A stretch of 64,000 nucleotides of DNA from Janthinobacterium sp. 17J80-10 (GCF_004114795.1 NZ_CP035311.1:2666001-2730000), one strand, 5' to 3'; counted from the stretch's first letter, positions 1-10,452 are shown. A program made the numbers and translations. The notes: generated by a model not told the origin, from the letters alone.

Positions 1-1128
1 TGGCGCGGGTTCGAAATGCAGCCGCCCCCGGTAGGCCGGAAATTCCAGCCGAGCCTCGCCCTGCCAGCGGAAGGACAAGGGTGCCACATCGGTCGCATCC
101 GCATCCCATTTTGGCGTCAGGTACACGAGGTTGCGGTGGCGCCGGATAGCGCAGTCCGGGTGCGACACGCACAATTGCGCATCGGCCTTGGCTTGCAGCA
201 GTTGCGTGCGCATTTCAGCCAGCCACGAAGTCGAAGGCATGCGCACGCCCTGCACGCTCATCCAGTGGCGCAGCAGGTTATCAAGACGCTCGCTGCTCAA
301 GGCGCGCAGGCGTTCAAGGTCCAGGCAGGCGCCCGTGGCACACGCTGCCAGGTCTTCCTGCGCCAGCTGCTCCAGCAAGCGCTGCGCCGCCTGCATATGG
401 CCGGCACTGCGCGCCAGGCGCTCCTGGAAACCCGGAAAGCTTTGCCCCAGCTGCTGCATCACGCCATGACGCAAGGCGTTGCGGGCATAGCGGGGATCGG
501 CGTTCGATTCATCGTCCACATGCCGGATGCCGGCTTTCGCAGCCCAGGCTTCCAGTTCGGCGCGACCCACGTCCAGCAGGGGGCGCGCCATCAACAGGTC
601 CGGGTCGCCCAGCAGCGTAGGCGCGGCGTTCACTGCATCCATGCCGGACAGGCCGGCAACGCCGGAGCCGCGCAAGAGCTGTAGCAATACCGTCTCGGCC
701 TGGTCATCCAGGTGATGCGCCGTCAGCAGCAGGGACACCCCATGCTGGCGGCACATATCGCCCAGGGTGGCATAGCGGACCAGGCGCGCAGCCTCTTCGA
801 CGCCGCTGCGCCCGGCTGCATCAATCTGTACCCGGCGCGCCTCGAAGGCCACGCTGAGCGCCTGCGCCTCGCCCTCGCAATGCGCAGTCCAGGCATCGGC
901 ATTGAGACTCAAGCCATGATGAATATGGAAGGCAAACAGGCGCAAGCCGCGCGCCGCGGCTGCCTGCTGCGCCAGGCGCAAGAGCACCGAAGAGTCGAGG
1001 CCGCCGCTGTAGGCGACGGCAACGGTGGGCGGCGCATCGGCGCAAAAGGAAACGCGCGCCAGAATCGCTTCCAGCGCGCGTTCGAATCGGTCGCCCACAG
1101 AGGGCGAGTGCGCAGACGAATGGCCCAC
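1..1128 (-). CDS. tilS: tRNA(Ile)-lysidine synthase TilS (3' end outside window)
   Basis: Converts the wobble C34 of the CAU-anticodon isoleucine tRNA to lysidine using ATP and lysine, so that the tRNA reads AUA. Reading the minus strand from the GTG at 1128 gives 376 codons, open to the window edge. The PP-loop ATP-binding motif SGGLDS is at residues 41-46, after a beta strand reading TVAVAY, and a second conserved stretch reads LLTAHHLDDQAET. The C-terminal substrate-binding domain is cut off by the edge. The GTG start follows the accA stop by 3 nt, so tilS is the downstream partner of accA. The GTG start is inferred from position only. Confidence 0.93.
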   Translation of the reverse strand, partial: MGHSSAHSPSVGDRFERALEAILARVSFCADAPPTVAVAYSGGLDSSVLLRLAQQAAAARGLRLFAFHIHHGLSLNADAWTAHCEGEAQALSVAFEARRVQIDAAGRSGVEEAARLVRYATLGDMCRQHGVSLLLTAHHLDDQAETVLLQLLRGSGVAGLSGMDAVNAAPTLLGDPDLLMARPLLDVGRAELEAWAAKAGIRHVDDESNADPRYARNALRHGVMQQLGQSFPGFQERLARSAGHMQAAQRLLEQLAQEDLAACATGACLDLERLRALSSERLDNLLRHWMSVQGVRMPSTSWLAEMRTQLLQAKADAQLCVSHPDCAIRRHRNLVYLTPKWDADATDVAPLSFRWQGEARLEFPAYRGRLHFEPAP

Positions 1129-1131
1129 GCC

Positions 1132-2106
1132 TTAGTCCTGCGGCGTGATTTCCTTGAATTTGCCGTAGCTCATCAGCTTCTCATGACGTGCAGCCAGCAA
1201 ATCCTTCGGCTTCATGCCCTGGAACTGGCGCAGCGAGTCGGCCAGCGCGCGCTTCAGCATCGCCGCCATCTGCTTCGGATCGCGATGTGCGCCGCCCAGC
1301 GGCTCACTGACGATCTTGTCGATCAGGTTCATGGCTTTCAGACGGTGCGCGGTCAGGCCAAGGTTCTCGGCTGCTTCGCTGGCACGGTCGGCTGTCTTCC
1401 ACAGGATCGAGGCGCAGCCTTCCGGCGAGATCACCGAGTAAGTCGAGTATTGCAGCATCAGCACGCAATCGCCCACGGCGATCGCCAGCGCGCCGCCCGA
1501 ACCGCCCTCGCCGATGATGGTGGCGATCAGCGGCACCTTCAGTTCAGCCATCACGTAGATGTTATGGCCCAGCGCTTCGGACTGGCCGCGCTCCTCGGCA
1601 TCGATGCCGGGGAAGGCGCCCGGCGTATCGACGAAGGTAAAGATCGGCAGGTTGAATTTTTCCGCCAGCTTCATCAGGCGCATCGCCTTGCGATAGCCTT
1701 CCGGGCGCGGCATGCCGAAGTTGCGCATGGCGCGCTCCTTGGTATCGCGCCCCTTCTGGTGGCCGATCACCATGCAAGCCTGGCCATTGAAACGCGCCAG
1801 GCCGCCGACGATGGAAAGGTCGTCGGCAAAGGTGCGGTCGCCATGCAGCTCATGGAAATCCGTGAAGATTTCGTTGACGTAATCCATGGTATACGGGCGC
1901 TGCGGATGACGCGCGATCTGCGAGACTTGCCAGGGCGTGAGCTTGGCGTAGATATCCTTGGTCAGCTGTTCGCTTTTCTTCGCCAGGCGCTCGATCTCTT
2001 CCGAGATATCGACAGCGGAATCATCCTGCACGAAGCGCAGTTCTTCGATCTTGGAATCCAGCTCCGCGATCGGCTGCTCGAAATTGAGGAATGTGGTTTT
2101 ACTCAT
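1132..2106 (-). CDS. accA: Acetyl-CoA carboxylase carboxyltransferase subunit alpha
   Basis: Alpha subunit of the carboxyltransferase that, with AccD, moves the carboxyl group from carboxybiotin to acetyl-CoA, making malonyl-CoA for fatty acid synthesis in the cytoplasm. The 324-residue length is normal. An N-terminal helical region (about 1-65) precedes the crotonase-like carboxyltransferase fold, with the glycine-rich oxyanion segment [10 protein letters not shown] at residues 199-208 and the conserved stretches HELHGDR and DTPGAFPG. It lies directly upstream of tilS, with 3 nt between them, and downstream of a DNA glycosylase gene. No anomalies seen. Confidence 0.98.
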   Translation of the reverse strand: MSKTTFLNFEQPIAELDSKIEELRFVQDDSAVDISEEIERLAKKSEQLTKDIYAKLTPWQVSQIARHPQRPYTMDYVNEIFTDFHELHGDRTFADDLSIVGGLARFNGQACMVIGHQKGRDTKERAMRNFGMPRPEGYRKAMRLMKLAEKFNLPIFTFVDTPGAFPGIDAEERGQSEALGHNIYVMAELKVPLIATIIGEGGSGGALAIAVGDCVLMLQYSTYSVISPEGCASILWKTADRASEAAENLGLTAHRLKAMNLIDKIVSEPLGGAHRDPKQMAAMLKRALADSLRQFQGMKPKDLLAARHEKLMSYGKFKEITPQD

Positions 2107-2147
2107 CGTGTTCCCTTCTGTTCAACACGGGTGGATGCAGTTCCGGA

Positions 2148-2795
2148 TCAGTATTCTACCGGCACCGGCGTCAGGCTACGCCACAAGTACCAGGTCGCTA
2201 CCGTACACCAGGGTGCCCAATTGGCAGCCACTTCGCGCGCATCGCTGCGCGAAACTGGTTCTCCAGAGAAATAATTAACGCTAATGCCTTTAAGCAACCC
2301 CAGGTCATCCAAAGGCAAAATATTCGGTCGCAGCAGATTAAATATCAAAAACATCTCCGCTGTCCAGCGTCCGATACCACGAATTTGCACCAGTTCGGCG
2401 ATCACCGCCTCATCTTCCATGGCCGTCCACTGGTCGGCATGCACCTTTTTTTCCTTGAAATGGCGCGCCAGATCGAGGATATATTCGGCTTTACGCTTGG
2501 ACAGGCCACAGCCAGCCAGCCCGTCTCCAGCCTTCAAAATCTGTGCCGGCGTCACTTTAGGACACATGTCGGTAAAGCGTGTCCAGATGGTATCGGCCGC
2601 TTTGACGGATATTTGCTGCCCAACAACAGAACGGGCCAGGGTCGTAAAGGGATCCCCGCGGCCGACCAGGCGCAAGTCGCCGAATTGCGGAATCAGCCGG
2701 CGCATGATGCGGTCGCGCTTCATCAGTTCGGCCTTGGCATCTTCCCAATAATCCGGAATGAAGACGCGCACCTCGCTGGCAGTCGTTTTGGCCAT
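2148..2795 (-). CDS. DNA-3-methyladenine glycosylase, AlkA/HhH-GPD type
   Basis: Base-excision repair glycosylase that removes alkylated bases. The 215-residue protein carries the helix-hairpin-helix/GPD signature: VQIRGIGRWTAEMF, then LPLDDLG, whose second aspartate is the expected catalytic residue. The conserved VVGQQIS segment near residue 60 is also present. It is shorter than E. coli AlkA (282 aa) and lacks an N-terminal Ada-like or AlkA_N domain, as in compact AlkA-like enzymes. I place the start at 2795 (MAKTTAS), just after the cysS stop. An upstream ATG at 2816 would overlap cysS by 16 nt and add seven residues. Substrate range cannot be told from sequence. Confidence 0.9.
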   Translation of the reverse strand: MAKTTASEVRVFIPDYWEDAKAELMKRDRIMRRLIPQFGDLRLVGRGDPFTTLARSVVGQQISVKAADTIWTRFTDMCPKVTPAQILKAGDGLAGCGLSKRKAEYILDLARHFKEKKVHADQWTAMEDEAVIAELVQIRGIGRWTAEMFLIFNLLRPNILPLDDLGLLKGISVNYFSGEPVSRSDAREVAANWAPWCTVATWYLWRSLTPVPVEY

Positions 2796-2800
2796 GCCGC

Positions 2801-4189
2801 TTATGCCCTGCGCCATTCGGTAACGCCGCCCGGTTTGTCTTCGAGAACGATGCCTTCGGCCAGCAATTCGGCGCGCAGGCGGTCAGCTTCGGCAAAATTT
2901 TTCGCCTTCTTGGCGGCCGCACGGGCATCGATGCGTGCCAGGATTGCCGCTTCGGCACCCGTATCGCCACCAGGGGCGCCATGCAGGAATTGCTGCGGCG
3001 CGCGCTCCAGCAAGCCGATCACATTGGCCAGCGCCTTCAGCTGCCGCGCCAGCGGCGCCGATTTCGTCTTGTTGACTTCATTGGCCAGCTCGAACAATAC
3101 GGAAATCGCCAGCGGCGTATTGAAATCGTCGTCAAGCGCCTCGGCAAAGCGCACTGCATGCGCTTCCGCGCGGTCCAGCGCTCCGTCGTCCGGCGCCACT
3201 TCCTTCAATGCCGTGTACAGGCGCGTGAGCGATCCGCGGGCATCATCCAGGTGGGCGTCGGAATAATTCAATGGGCTGCGGTAGTGGGCGCGCAGGATGA
3301 AAAAGCGCACCACCTCGGCATCGTATTTTTTCAGGACATCGCGAATGGTGAAGAAATTGCCGAGCGACTTGGACATTTTTTCATTGTCCACGCGCACGAA
3401 GCCATTGTGCATCCAGTAATTGACGAATTGCCCGCCATGCGCGCCTTCGGACTGGGCAATTTCATTTTCATGGTGCGGGAATTGCAGGTCGGCGCCGCCG
3501 CCGTGGATATCGAAGCGCTCGCCCAGCAATTCGCACGACATGGCTGAACACTCGATGTGCCAGCCGGGACGGCCGCTGCCCCAGGGCGAAGACCATTTGA
3601 CTTCTTCCGGCTCGGCTTCCTTGGCGGCTTTCCACAGCACGAAGTCCAGCGGGTCGCGCTTGCCGGTATTGACATCCACGCGCTCGCCGGCGCGCAGGTC
3701 GTCGAGCGACTTGCCGGACAACTTGCCATAACCGCCGAAATCGCGCACCGAATAATTGACATCACCATCGGCGGCTTTGTACGCCAGGCCGTTTTGCTCC
3801 AGCTTGCCGATCAGCCCCAGCATCTGCGGCACGTAATCGGTGGCGCGCGGCTCATGGTCGGGCTTTTGCACGCCCAAGGCTGCCGCATCCTCGTCCATGG
3901 CGGCGATGAAGCGCCCGGTCAACTGCGAAATCGTTTCATTGTTTTCGACGGCGCGCTTGATGATCTTGTCGTCGATATCGGTGATATTGCGCACGTAAGT
4001 GACGTCATAGCCGGAGGCGCGCAACCAGCGTTGCACCATGTCGAATACCACCATCACCCGGGCATGGCCAAGGTGGCAATAGTCGTAGACAGTCATGCCG
4101 CATACGTACATGCGCACCCGGCCAGGCTCGATCGGGGCAAAAGCCTGCTTGTCACGCGCTAGCGTGTTGTAAATCTTTAATGCAGTCAT
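2801..4189 (-). CDS. cysS: Cysteinyl-tRNA synthetase
   Basis: Class I aminoacyl-tRNA synthetase charging tRNA-Cys, 462 residues. The HIGH signature appears as HLGH (39-42) and the KMSKS loop is at 271-275. Zinc ligands expected from the family are present: C30, C214, H239 and E243, the last two in PHHENE. The start is the ATG at 4189 (MTALKIYNT); a TTG at 4198 would add three residues. It precedes the DNA glycosylase gene and diverges from ppiA, with about 110 bp between start codons for both promoters. Confidence 0.98.
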   Translation of the reverse strand: MTALKIYNTLARDKQAFAPIEPGRVRMYVCGMTVYDYCHLGHARVMVVFDMVQRWLRASGYDVTYVRNITDIDDKIIKRAVENNETISQLTGRFIAAMDEDAAALGVQKPDHEPRATDYVPQMLGLIGKLEQNGLAYKAADGDVNYSVRDFGGYGKLSGKSLDDLRAGERVDVNTGKRDPLDFVLWKAAKEAEPEEVKWSSPWGSGRPGWHIECSAMSCELLGERFDIHGGGADLQFPHHENEIAQSEGAHGGQFVNYWMHNGFVRVDNEKMSKSLGNFFTIRDVLKKYDAEVVRFFILRAHYRSPLNYSDAHLDDARGSLTRLYTALKEVAPDDGALDRAEAHAVRFAEALDDDFNTPLAISVLFELANEVNKTKSAPLARQLKALANVIGLLERAPQQFLHGAPGGDTGAEAAILARIDARAAAKKAKNFAEADRLRAELLAEGIVLEDKPGGVTEWRRA

Positions 4190-4299
4190 TGGGGGCAAAT
4201 TATGAGGCCGGACAATCGCGCAGCCACTAGAATAAAGCGTATTTTGTTAAAATGTTTGGTTTCCCGGCAGTATAACATTGATGAAAAAAGGATAGACCC

Positions 4300-4911
4300 A
4301 TGCTCGCATCCCGTCGCCGCCTGCTGAAATTTGCCTCTGGCATCCTGCTGGCTTCTTCCGCCCTGATTGCACAAGCAGCGGACAAGGCCGAGTCCGTCAA
4401 GGCCGAACAAGTCCAAAACCCGCGCGTAGCGCTGAAAACCAGCATGGGCGAAATCGTGCTGGAATTGAATGCCGACAAGGCCCCTAAATCCGTGGCCAAT
4501 TTCCTGGAATATGTCAAAAGCGGGCATTACTCGGGCACCATTTTCCACCGCGTCATGGAAAACTTCATGATCCAGGGTGGCGGCTTCGACAAGGACATGG
4601 CCCAAAAGCCGACGCGCCCCCCCATCGAGAACGAGGCAAAAAATGGCCTGAAGAACGATACTTACACTGTCGCCATGGCACGTACCTCGTCGCCGCATTC
4701 GGCGTCCGCGCAGTTCTTCATCAACGTCAAGAATAACGATTTTCTCAACGCTCCCGGCCAGGATGGCTGGGGCTATGCTGTCTTTGGCAAAGTCGTCAAG
4801 GGCACGGAAGTCGTCGACAAGATCCGTGCCGTCCCGACCGGCAACAAGGGCATGCACCAGAATGTGCCGACGACGCCCGTGGTGATCGAATCGGCCAGTA
4901 TCGTCAAGTAA
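4300..4911 (+). CDS. ppiA: Periplasmic cyclophilin-type peptidyl-prolyl isomerase
   Basis: Catalyses cis-trans isomerisation of prolyl bonds during protein folding outside the cytoplasm. The 203-residue precursor begins with a cleavable signal (three arginines at 5-7, a hydrophobic stretch, then AQAA near residue 28). The cyclophilin core follows, with [25 protein letters not shown] and GYAVFGKV as the catalytic and binding segments. An AAGG ribosome-binding site lies about 8 nt before the ATG. The gene is 43 bp upstream of ppiB, and the two mature domains are closely similar, so they look like a tandem duplication in which one copy gained an export signal. Confidence 0.93.
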   Translation: MLASRRRLLKFASGILLASSALIAQAADKAESVKAEQVQNPRVALKTSMGEIVLELNADKAPKSVANFLEYVKSGHYSGTIFHRVMENFMIQGGGFDKDMAQKPTRPPIENEAKNGLKNDTYTVAMARTSSPHSASAQFFINVKNNDFLNAPGQDGWGYAVFGKVVKGTEVVDKIRAVPTGNKGMHQNVPTTPVVIESASIVK

Positions 4912-4954
4912 GACCGCAATAAATTTTTCAGATAATCACTCAACAAGGACCATC

Positions 4955-5443
4955 ATGGCTGTCATCCTCACCACCAATCACGGCAAGATCACCATCGAAC
5001 TCGACGCGGAAAAAGCCCCGAAGACTGTCGAAAACTTCCTGTCCTATGTGCGCGAAGGCCACTATGACGGCACCATCTTCCATCGCGTCATCGATGGTTT
5101 CATGATCCAGGGCGGCGGCTTCGAGCCGGGCATGAAACAGAAACCGACCAAGGAACCGATCGAAAACGAAGCCAAGAACGGCCTGAAGAACGAGGCCTAT
5201 ACCCTGGCCATGGCCCGTACCCAGGCGCCGCATTCGGCATCCGCGCAATTCTTCATCAACGTCAAGAACAACAGCTTCCTTGACTATCCGGGCCAGGATG
5301 GCTGGGGCTACTGTGTCTTTGGCAAGGTCACCGACGGCACCGACGTGGTCGACAAGATCAAGGCCGTCAAGACCAGCCGTGGCGGCATGCACGCCGACGT
5401 GCCAGTCGAAAATGTCGTGATCGAAAAAGCCGAGATCGTCTAA
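4955..5443 (+). CDS. ppiB: Cytoplasmic cyclophilin-type peptidyl-prolyl isomerase
   Basis: Cytoplasmic prolyl isomerase, 162 residues, a normal PpiB length with no export signal. Core motifs: [15 protein letters not shown] near residue 47, [10 protein letters not shown] near residue 92 and GYCVFGKV near residue 116. It sits between its exported paralogue ppiA and lpxH, all in the same direction. A strong intrinsic terminator lies just downstream, but inside the 5' end of lpxH (5498-5528), so ppiB transcripts may end there. Confidence 0.95.
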   Translation: MAVILTTNHGKITIELDAEKAPKTVENFLSYVREGHYDGTIFHRVIDGFMIQGGGFEPGMKQKPTKEPIENEAKNGLKNEAYTLAMARTQAPHSASAQFFINVKNNSFLDYPGQDGWGYCVFGKVTDGTDVVDKIKAVKTSRGGMHADVPVENVVIEKAEIV

Positions 5444-5470
5444 GCGCATGAAGCCACGGACATCTTGCCC

Positions 5471-6277
5471 ATGACAGCTTCGCACCAGGCAAGCAAGGCG
5501 CAACCGGAAACGGTTGCGCTTTTTGTTTCCGACGTCCATTTGCACGAATCGCTGCCCAGGACCACGGCGGCCTTCCTCGACTTCCTGCAGCACCGCGCCC
5601 GCCATGCCCGCCAGCTTTACCTGCTGGGCGACCTGTTCGAATACTGGGCCGGCGACGATGATCTTGATGCGCCGTATAACCGGCAAATTGCGGATGCGCT
5701 GCAAGCCGTCAGCGCAGCAGGCGCGCAGGTGTTCTGGATCGCCGGCAACCGCGATTTCCTGGTTGGCGAAGCCTTTGCCAAAGCCACCGGCGCCACCCTG
5801 CTGCCAGACCCGTACGTCACCACCATCGCCGGCCGAAAGTTGACGCTTGCGCATGGCGATGCGCTGTGCACCGACGACACCAGCTACATGGCATTCCGCG
5901 CACAGGTGCGCCAGCCGCAATGGCAAAGCGATTTCCTCGCCATGCCGCTGGCAAAGCGCAAGGCCATCATTGCCGGCATGCGCGACCAGAGCCGCGCTGC
6001 CCAGCGCGAAAAATCCTATGAAATCATGGATGTTAATGCCGATGCCGTGGCAGGACTGTTCGATGCCACCGGCAGCAGCCTTCTGATACACGGCCATACG
6101 CATCGACCCGCATGCCACCGCGCTGCGCAGCCTGCGGGAGAGCGTCTGCGCTATGTATTGCCCGACTGGGATTGCGATTGTGTTGCGCCGCGCGGCGGCT
6201 GGATCGCCATCACGGCGGATGGCGTGGTCAGGCGCGTTGGCCTGGATGGCAGGGAGCTTACTCCACCAGCTTGTTGA
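5471..6277 (+). CDS. lpxH: UDP-2,3-diacylglucosamine diphosphatase LpxH
   Basis: Calcineurin-like metallophosphoesterase that hydrolyses UDP-2,3-diacylglucosamine to lipid X in lipid A synthesis at the inner membrane. The 268-residue protein has the metal-binding series DVHLHE, GDLFEYW, GNRDF, HGD and HGHTHRP. The start is the ATG at 5471; a TTG lies 6 nt upstream. Compared with E. coli LpxH, whose sequence begins almost at the equivalent of VALFVSD, this one has about 15 extra N-terminal residues. Those codons contain a perfect terminator hairpin and no alternative in-frame start follows it before the conserved core. The 3' end overlaps the convergent cysE by 20 bp. Confidence 0.95.
   Translation: MTASHQASKAQPETVALFVSDVHLHESLPRTTAAFLDFLQHRARHARQLYLLGDLFEYWAGDDDLDAPYNRQIADALQAVSAAGAQVFWIAGNRDFLVGEAFAKATGATLLPDPYVTTIAGRKLTLAHGDALCTDDTSYMAFRAQVRQPQWQSDFLAMPLAKRKAIIAGMRDQSRAAQREKSYEIMDVNADAVAGLFDATGSSLLIHGHTHRPACHRAAQPAGERLRYVLPDWDCDCVAPRGGWIAITADGVVRRVGLDGRELTPPAC
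5498..5528 (+). terminator. Intrinsic terminator inside the lpxH 5' coding region
   Basis: Nine-base-pair GC-rich stem GCGCAACCG / CGGTTGCGC closed by a GAAA tetraloop and followed at once by TTTTTGTTT. It has every mark of a rho-independent terminator for ppiB, yet it lies 27-58 nt inside the lpxH reading frame. Translation of lpxH from the ATG at 5471 would run over the hairpin. Confidence 0.75.
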
Positions 6278-7007
6278 GCCGCTCCGGATCGAATTTTTCG
6301 AGTTCCGGCAAAAGTTCGCAGGCAATGCCAGCCCGCATCAGGGCTTCGACGATTTTCAGCACCTGCAACTCCTGCGTTGCCGCATTGTCGATCAGGCCAT
6401 GCAAGGCCTTGGACAACGGATCGTCCGCAGCGGTGGTCAGGCCATAGGCGGCGAACATGCGTGCCGCCGTCTCTTCGCGCACCGCATTCGTTTCTTTCTG
6501 GATGATACGCGCCGGTATGCCCACCGCGGTCGCCCCGGCCGGCACTTCCTTGACCACCACCGCGTTGGAACCGATCTTGGCGCCCTCGCCTACCGTAAAG
6601 CCGCCCAGCACCTTGGCGCCGGCGCTGACGATAACGCCGCGTTCCAGGGTCGGATGACGTTTGGCGCCCTTGGAAAGCGAGGTGCCGCCCAGGGTCACAC
6701 CCTGGTAAATGGTGCAATCGTCGCCGATCTCGGCGGTTTCGCCGATCACCACGCCAAAACCATGGTCGATGAAGACGCGCCGGCCGATGGTCGCGCCAGG
6801 ATGGATTTCAACGCCGGTAAAGATGCGCGCCAGGTGCGAGATGAAGCGGCCCGGCCATTTCAGGCCGTGGCGCCAGCACCAGTTGGCCCATCGGTGCATG
6901 ATCAGCGCGTGCAAGCCCGGATAACAGGTCAGCACTTCCCATGACGTGCGTGCGGCGGGGTCACGTTCGATGATGCTGGCGATGTCTTCACGCAGGCGGC
7001 TGAACAT
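6258..7007 (-). CDS. cysE: Serine O-acetyltransferase CysE
   Basis: Acetylates serine with acetyl-CoA, the first committed step of cysteine synthesis. 249 residues from the ATG at 7007 (MFSRLRED); a TTG at 7016 would add three. The left-handed beta-helix hexapeptide repeats run from about residue 65 to 175, including the catalytic HPGA and DHG histidines ([19 protein letters not shown]) and VTLGG. The N-terminal helical domain is present in short form. The last 20 bp overlap the convergent lpxH gene. Confidence 0.95.
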   Translation of the reverse strand: MFSRLREDIASIIERDPAARTSWEVLTCYPGLHALIMHRWANWCWRHGLKWPGRFISHLARIFTGVEIHPGATIGRRVFIDHGFGVVIGETAEIGDDCTIYQGVTLGGTSLSKGAKRHPTLERGVIVSAGAKVLGGFTVGEGAKIGSNAVVVKEVPAGATAVGIPARIIQKETNAVREETAARMFAAYGLTTAADDPLSKALHGLIDNAATQELQVLKIVEALMRAGIACELLPELEKFDPERLNKLVE

Positions 7008-7092
7008 AAAAATCAATGATGGTTATACGGAAACGTAATGGTAGCGCAACGCGGAAAATCCGGCAGGCGGGCCGAGCATGCCCGCCGGCGGA

Positions 7093-7833
7093 TCATGCCT
7101 TGGCGATGCGCTGGCGGCGCGCCTCGTACAGGCACACGCCGGAGGCTACCGAGACGTTGAGGCTCTCGACCGAGCCGAACATCGGAATGCTGACCAGGAC
7201 ATCGCAATTCTCGCGCGTGAGCCTGCGCATGCCCTCGCCTTCCGAACCCATCACCAGGGCTGCCGGACCAGCGAGCTCTGCCTCGTATAGGGTCTTGTCG
7301 GCATCATCGGAAAAGCCGTACAGCCAGACATCACGCTCCTTCAGTTCGCGCATGGTGCGCGCCAGGTTCGTGACGGTAATGTAAGGGACGGTTTCGGCGG
7401 CGCCGCTGGCCACCTTGGCTGCCGTCGCATTCAGGCCGACTGCCCGGTCCTTGGGCGCGATGACCGCATGCGCGCCGGCGCCGTCGGCCACCCGCAGGCA
7501 GGCGCCGAGGTTGTGCGGATCAGTGATGCCATCGAGGATCAGCAACAGCGGCGGGCCTTCGATCGCATCAAGCAGTTCATCGAGATTGCGCGCCAGTGAG
7601 AGCTCGCCGGCCTTGGCCACCACGCCCTGGTGACGGCGGGTGCCGACCATGCTGTCGAGGCGCTGGTCATCGGCATGGATGATGCGCACATTGGCAGCCT
7701 TGACGGCCTGGATCAGGTCCTGCATGCGACGGTCGTGACGCGACGCATCGATATAAATTTCCTCGACCGACGTGGCGTCATGGCGCAGTCGGGCGGTCAC
7801 GGCATGGAAGCCGAAAATCATCTTGCTTTTCAT
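7093..7833 (-). CDS. rlmB: 23S rRNA (guanosine-2'-O)-methyltransferase RlmB
   Basis: SPOUT-class methyltransferase that modifies the ribose of G2251 in 23S rRNA. 246 residues: an N-terminal RNA-binding SpoU_sub_bind domain (about 1-75) and the knotted SpoU domain with motif 1 [10 protein letters not shown], motif 2 VMGSEGEGM and motif 3 [15 protein letters not shown]. It starts 3 nt after the rnr stop and must be co-transcribed with rnr. RlmB and RNase R are a common pair in gamma- and betaproteobacteria. Confidence 0.96.
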   Translation of the reverse strand: MKSKMIFGFHAVTARLRHDATSVEEIYIDASRHDRRMQDLIQAVKAANVRIIHADDQRLDSMVGTRRHQGVVAKAGELSLARNLDELLDAIEGPPLLLILDGITDPHNLGACLRVADGAGAHAVIAPKDRAVGLNATAAKVASGAAETVPYITVTNLARTMRELKERDVWLYGFSDDADKTLYEAELAGPAALVMGSEGEGMRRLTRENCDVLVSIPMFGSVESLNVSVASGVCLYEARRQRIAKA

Positions 7834-7836
7834 TGT

Positions 7837-10338
7837 CTAACGCTTTTTTCTGGCGGATTTGCTCGCCGCGCGACTGCCGGGTGCGCGCGACGTCTTCGAC
7901 GACTTGGCCGGGGCTGACTTTGCCGGCCCGCCGCCCTTGGGGCTGGCGCCCTTGTTGCTCTTGCCTGACTTTGTCCCCTGGGAATTTCTGGCAGGCTTTT
8001 CAGTCCTGCCCCCCTCCTCTGCAGGCCGGGAGTTGCTCCTGCCCTTGGCGGCCCTGGGCTGCTGCTCGGCGTCGGCACGCCGGGCTTCGTTCTTGAGCTG
8101 GGTATGGATGCCCGGCTCATGCACCAGGCGCAAGTCGATCTTGCGCGCATCCAGGTCGACCCGGCTGACCTGTACCGTGACACGGTCGGTCAACTGGTAA
8201 CGGATGCCGGTTCGCTCGCCGCGCAATTCATGACGCGTCTCGTCGTACTGGAAGTAATCGGCGCCGAGATCGGTGACATGCACCATGCCTTCGATATACA
8301 GCTGGTCGAGCTGCACGAAAATGCCGAATCCTGCCACACCCGAAATGGTGCCGGTGAATTCCTCGCCCAGCTTGTCGCGGATGAAGTAGCACTTGAGCCA
8401 GGCTTCGACATCGCGCGACGCCTCGTCGGCGCGGCGCTCGTTGGCCGAACAGTGGATGCCGAGCGCTTCCCAGATCGCCAGGTCGCCCTCGCTTTTCTTT
8501 TTCCCGGCAGCCTTGTTCTGCGCCTGCATCTTGCGTGCCGCCGGCGACAGCATGGTGTTCAGCACCGTGGTGTCGATGCCCTTGGGCGAATAACGCTTTC
8601 CTTGCAGAATGGCCTTGATGGCGCGATGCGTCAGCAGGTCCGGATAGCGCCGGATCGGGCTGGTGAAGTGCGCATAGGCTTCATAGGACAGGCCGAAGTG
8701 GCCGATATTGTCCGGACTGTAGACAGCCTGCTGCATGGAGCGCAGCAACATGGTCTGCAGCAGCACGGCATCCGGGCGCAGCTTGATCTTGGGCAGCAAC
8801 TCGGCGTAATCGGACGCCATGGGCTCCTCGCCGCCGCCCAGGTGCAGCCCCGCCTGCTTGAGGAAGTTGCGTACCTGCGTCAGCTTTTCCTTGGTCGGGC
8901 GCGCATGCACGCGGTACACCCCGGGATGCTCGTGCCGTTCCAGCAGGTCAGCGGCACAAACGTTCGCCGCCAGCATGCATTCCTCGATCAGGCGGTGCGC
9001 ATCGTTGCGCGTGCGCGGCAGGATTTTTTCGATCTTGCCGTTCGGATCGCAGACGATATAGGTCTCGGTGGTTTCGAAGTCGATCGCGCCGCGCTCGTGG
9101 CGCGCGGTCAGCAGGGACTGGAACACTTCGTAGAGGTGCGTCAGGTGCGGCACCAGGGCCGCGCGCTTTGCCGCTTCCGGTCCCTTGGTATTTCCCAGGA
9201 TGGCGGCAACTTCCGTATAGGTCAGGCGTGCGGCCGAATGGATTACTGCCGGATAGAACTGGTAAGCCTTGATCTCGCCCTTCTTGGTGATGACGGCGTC
9301 GCACACCAGGGTCAGGCGGTCCACGTCCGGATTCAGCGAGCACAGGCCGTTGGATAATTTTTCCGGCAACATCGGAATGACGCGGCGCGGGAAATACACC
9401 GATGTGCTGCGCTCGATCGCATCGACATCCAGCGAATCGCCGGGCTTGACGTAATGGCTGACGTCGGCAATCGCCACGATCAGGCGGTAGCCGGCAGTGC
9501 GGCCGATCTTCACGGGTTCGCAATACACCGCGTCATCAAAGTCGCGCGCATCCTCGCCGTCGATGGTCACCAGCGGCACGTCGCGCAAGTCGACACGTTC
9601 GTGCAGGTCGGCATCGACCACCACGCCAGGCAGCTTGGCGGCCTGATTCAGTGCCGACTCGGAAAACTCATGCGGCACGCCATACTTGCGCACGGCGATT
9701 TCGATTTCCATGCCGGGGTCATCGATATCGCCCAGCACTTCGGCGATCTTGCCGGACGGCTGGGTAAAGCGCGCAGGTTGCTCAATCAGTTCGACACTGA
9801 CCACCTGGCCGGCTTTGGCCTTGCCTGGCTTGCCAACCAACAGGATATCCTGACCGATCCGCTTGTCTTCGGGTGCCACGACCCAGGCGCCGTTTTCATT
9901 CAGCAGGCGCCCGATCACATGGGTATTGGCGCGCGAGATGACTTCGACAATGCTGCCCTCGGGACGGCCGCGACGGTCGACTCCGACAATGCGTGCCCGT
10001 ACGCGGTCGCCGTTCAGCACTTTTTGCATTTCCCGCTCGGAGAGGAAAAGATCGTCGCCGCCATCGTCCGGAATCAGGAAACCAAATCCTTCACGGTGGC
10101 CGCTGACGCGGCCTTCGATAAAGGTGGTCTGGTTGGCGAGTTGATAGTGCCCCTTGCGGTCCGGCTTGATCTGGCCGTCGCGCTCCATGGCGTTCAGGCG
10201 GCGCGTCAGGCCTTCCGTCTCGTCGGGCTTGACGCCGAGCGCGGCGGCAAGGGCCGCTGCGTCCAGCGCCGCTTTGGAGGTACGCAATAGTCCGAGGATT
10301 TCCTCTCGGCTAGGAATGGGATAAAGATATTGGCTCAA
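7837..10338 (-). CDS. rnr: Ribonuclease R
   Basis: Processive 3'-5' exoribonuclease that degrades structured RNA. 833 residues with an N-terminal winged-helix domain (about 10-75), cold-shock domains, the RNB catalytic domain with metal-binding aspartates in GEDARDFDDA (261-270), a C-terminal S1 domain (GTISGVAGFGIFV) and a basic tail. From about residue 735 the tail is almost only K, R, S, P, A and G (for example KSGKSNKGASPKGG), expected to be disordered and to contact RNA. The gene leads the rnr-rlmB unit. Its promoter must lie in the 155 bp between it and the opposite-strand tRNA-Leu. Confidence 0.97.
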   Translation of the reverse strand: MSQYLYPIPSREEILGLLRTSKAALDAAALAAALGVKPDETEGLTRRLNAMERDGQIKPDRKGHYQLANQTTFIEGRVSGHREGFGFLIPDDGGDDLFLSEREMQKVLNGDRVRARIVGVDRRGRPEGSIVEVISRANTHVIGRLLNENGAWVVAPEDKRIGQDILLVGKPGKAKAGQVVSVELIEQPARFTQPSGKIAEVLGDIDDPGMEIEIAVRKYGVPHEFSESALNQAAKLPGVVVDADLHERVDLRDVPLVTIDGEDARDFDDAVYCEPVKIGRTAGYRLIVAIADVSHYVKPGDSLDVDAIERSTSVYFPRRVIPMLPEKLSNGLCSLNPDVDRLTLVCDAVITKKGEIKAYQFYPAVIHSAARLTYTEVAAILGNTKGPEAAKRAALVPHLTHLYEVFQSLLTARHERGAIDFETTETYIVCDPNGKIEKILPRTRNDAHRLIEECMLAANVCAADLLERHEHPGVYRVHARPTKEKLTQVRNFLKQAGLHLGGGEEPMASDYAELLPKIKLRPDAVLLQTMLLRSMQQAVYSPDNIGHFGLSYEAYAHFTSPIRRYPDLLTHRAIKAILQGKRYSPKGIDTTVLNTMLSPAARKMQAQNKAAGKKKSEGDLAIWEALGIHCSANERRADEASRDVEAWLKCYFIRDKLGEEFTGTISGVAGFGIFVQLDQLYIEGMVHVTDLGADYFQYDETRHELRGERTGIRYQLTDRVTVQVSRVDLDARKIDLRLVHEPGIHTQLKNEARRADAEQQPRAAKGRSNSRPAEEGGRTEKPARNSQGTKSGKSNKGASPKGGGPAKSAPAKSSKTSRAPGSRAASKSARKKR

Positions 10339-10452
10339 AAGAGGTATCGGCTATTGGTTTTATTGAATATCTTAGTGTACTGGAGTAGCAATAAGTTTGC
10401 CCGAACAATCAAGCGTTTAATCAATCGGATCATATTAAAGTGCAGAAGGGCT

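Noticed and set aside
2091-3266. A 391-codon plus-strand frame over accA, the glycosylase and cysS
   Set aside because: It crosses three well-supported minus-strand genes and shows no domain.
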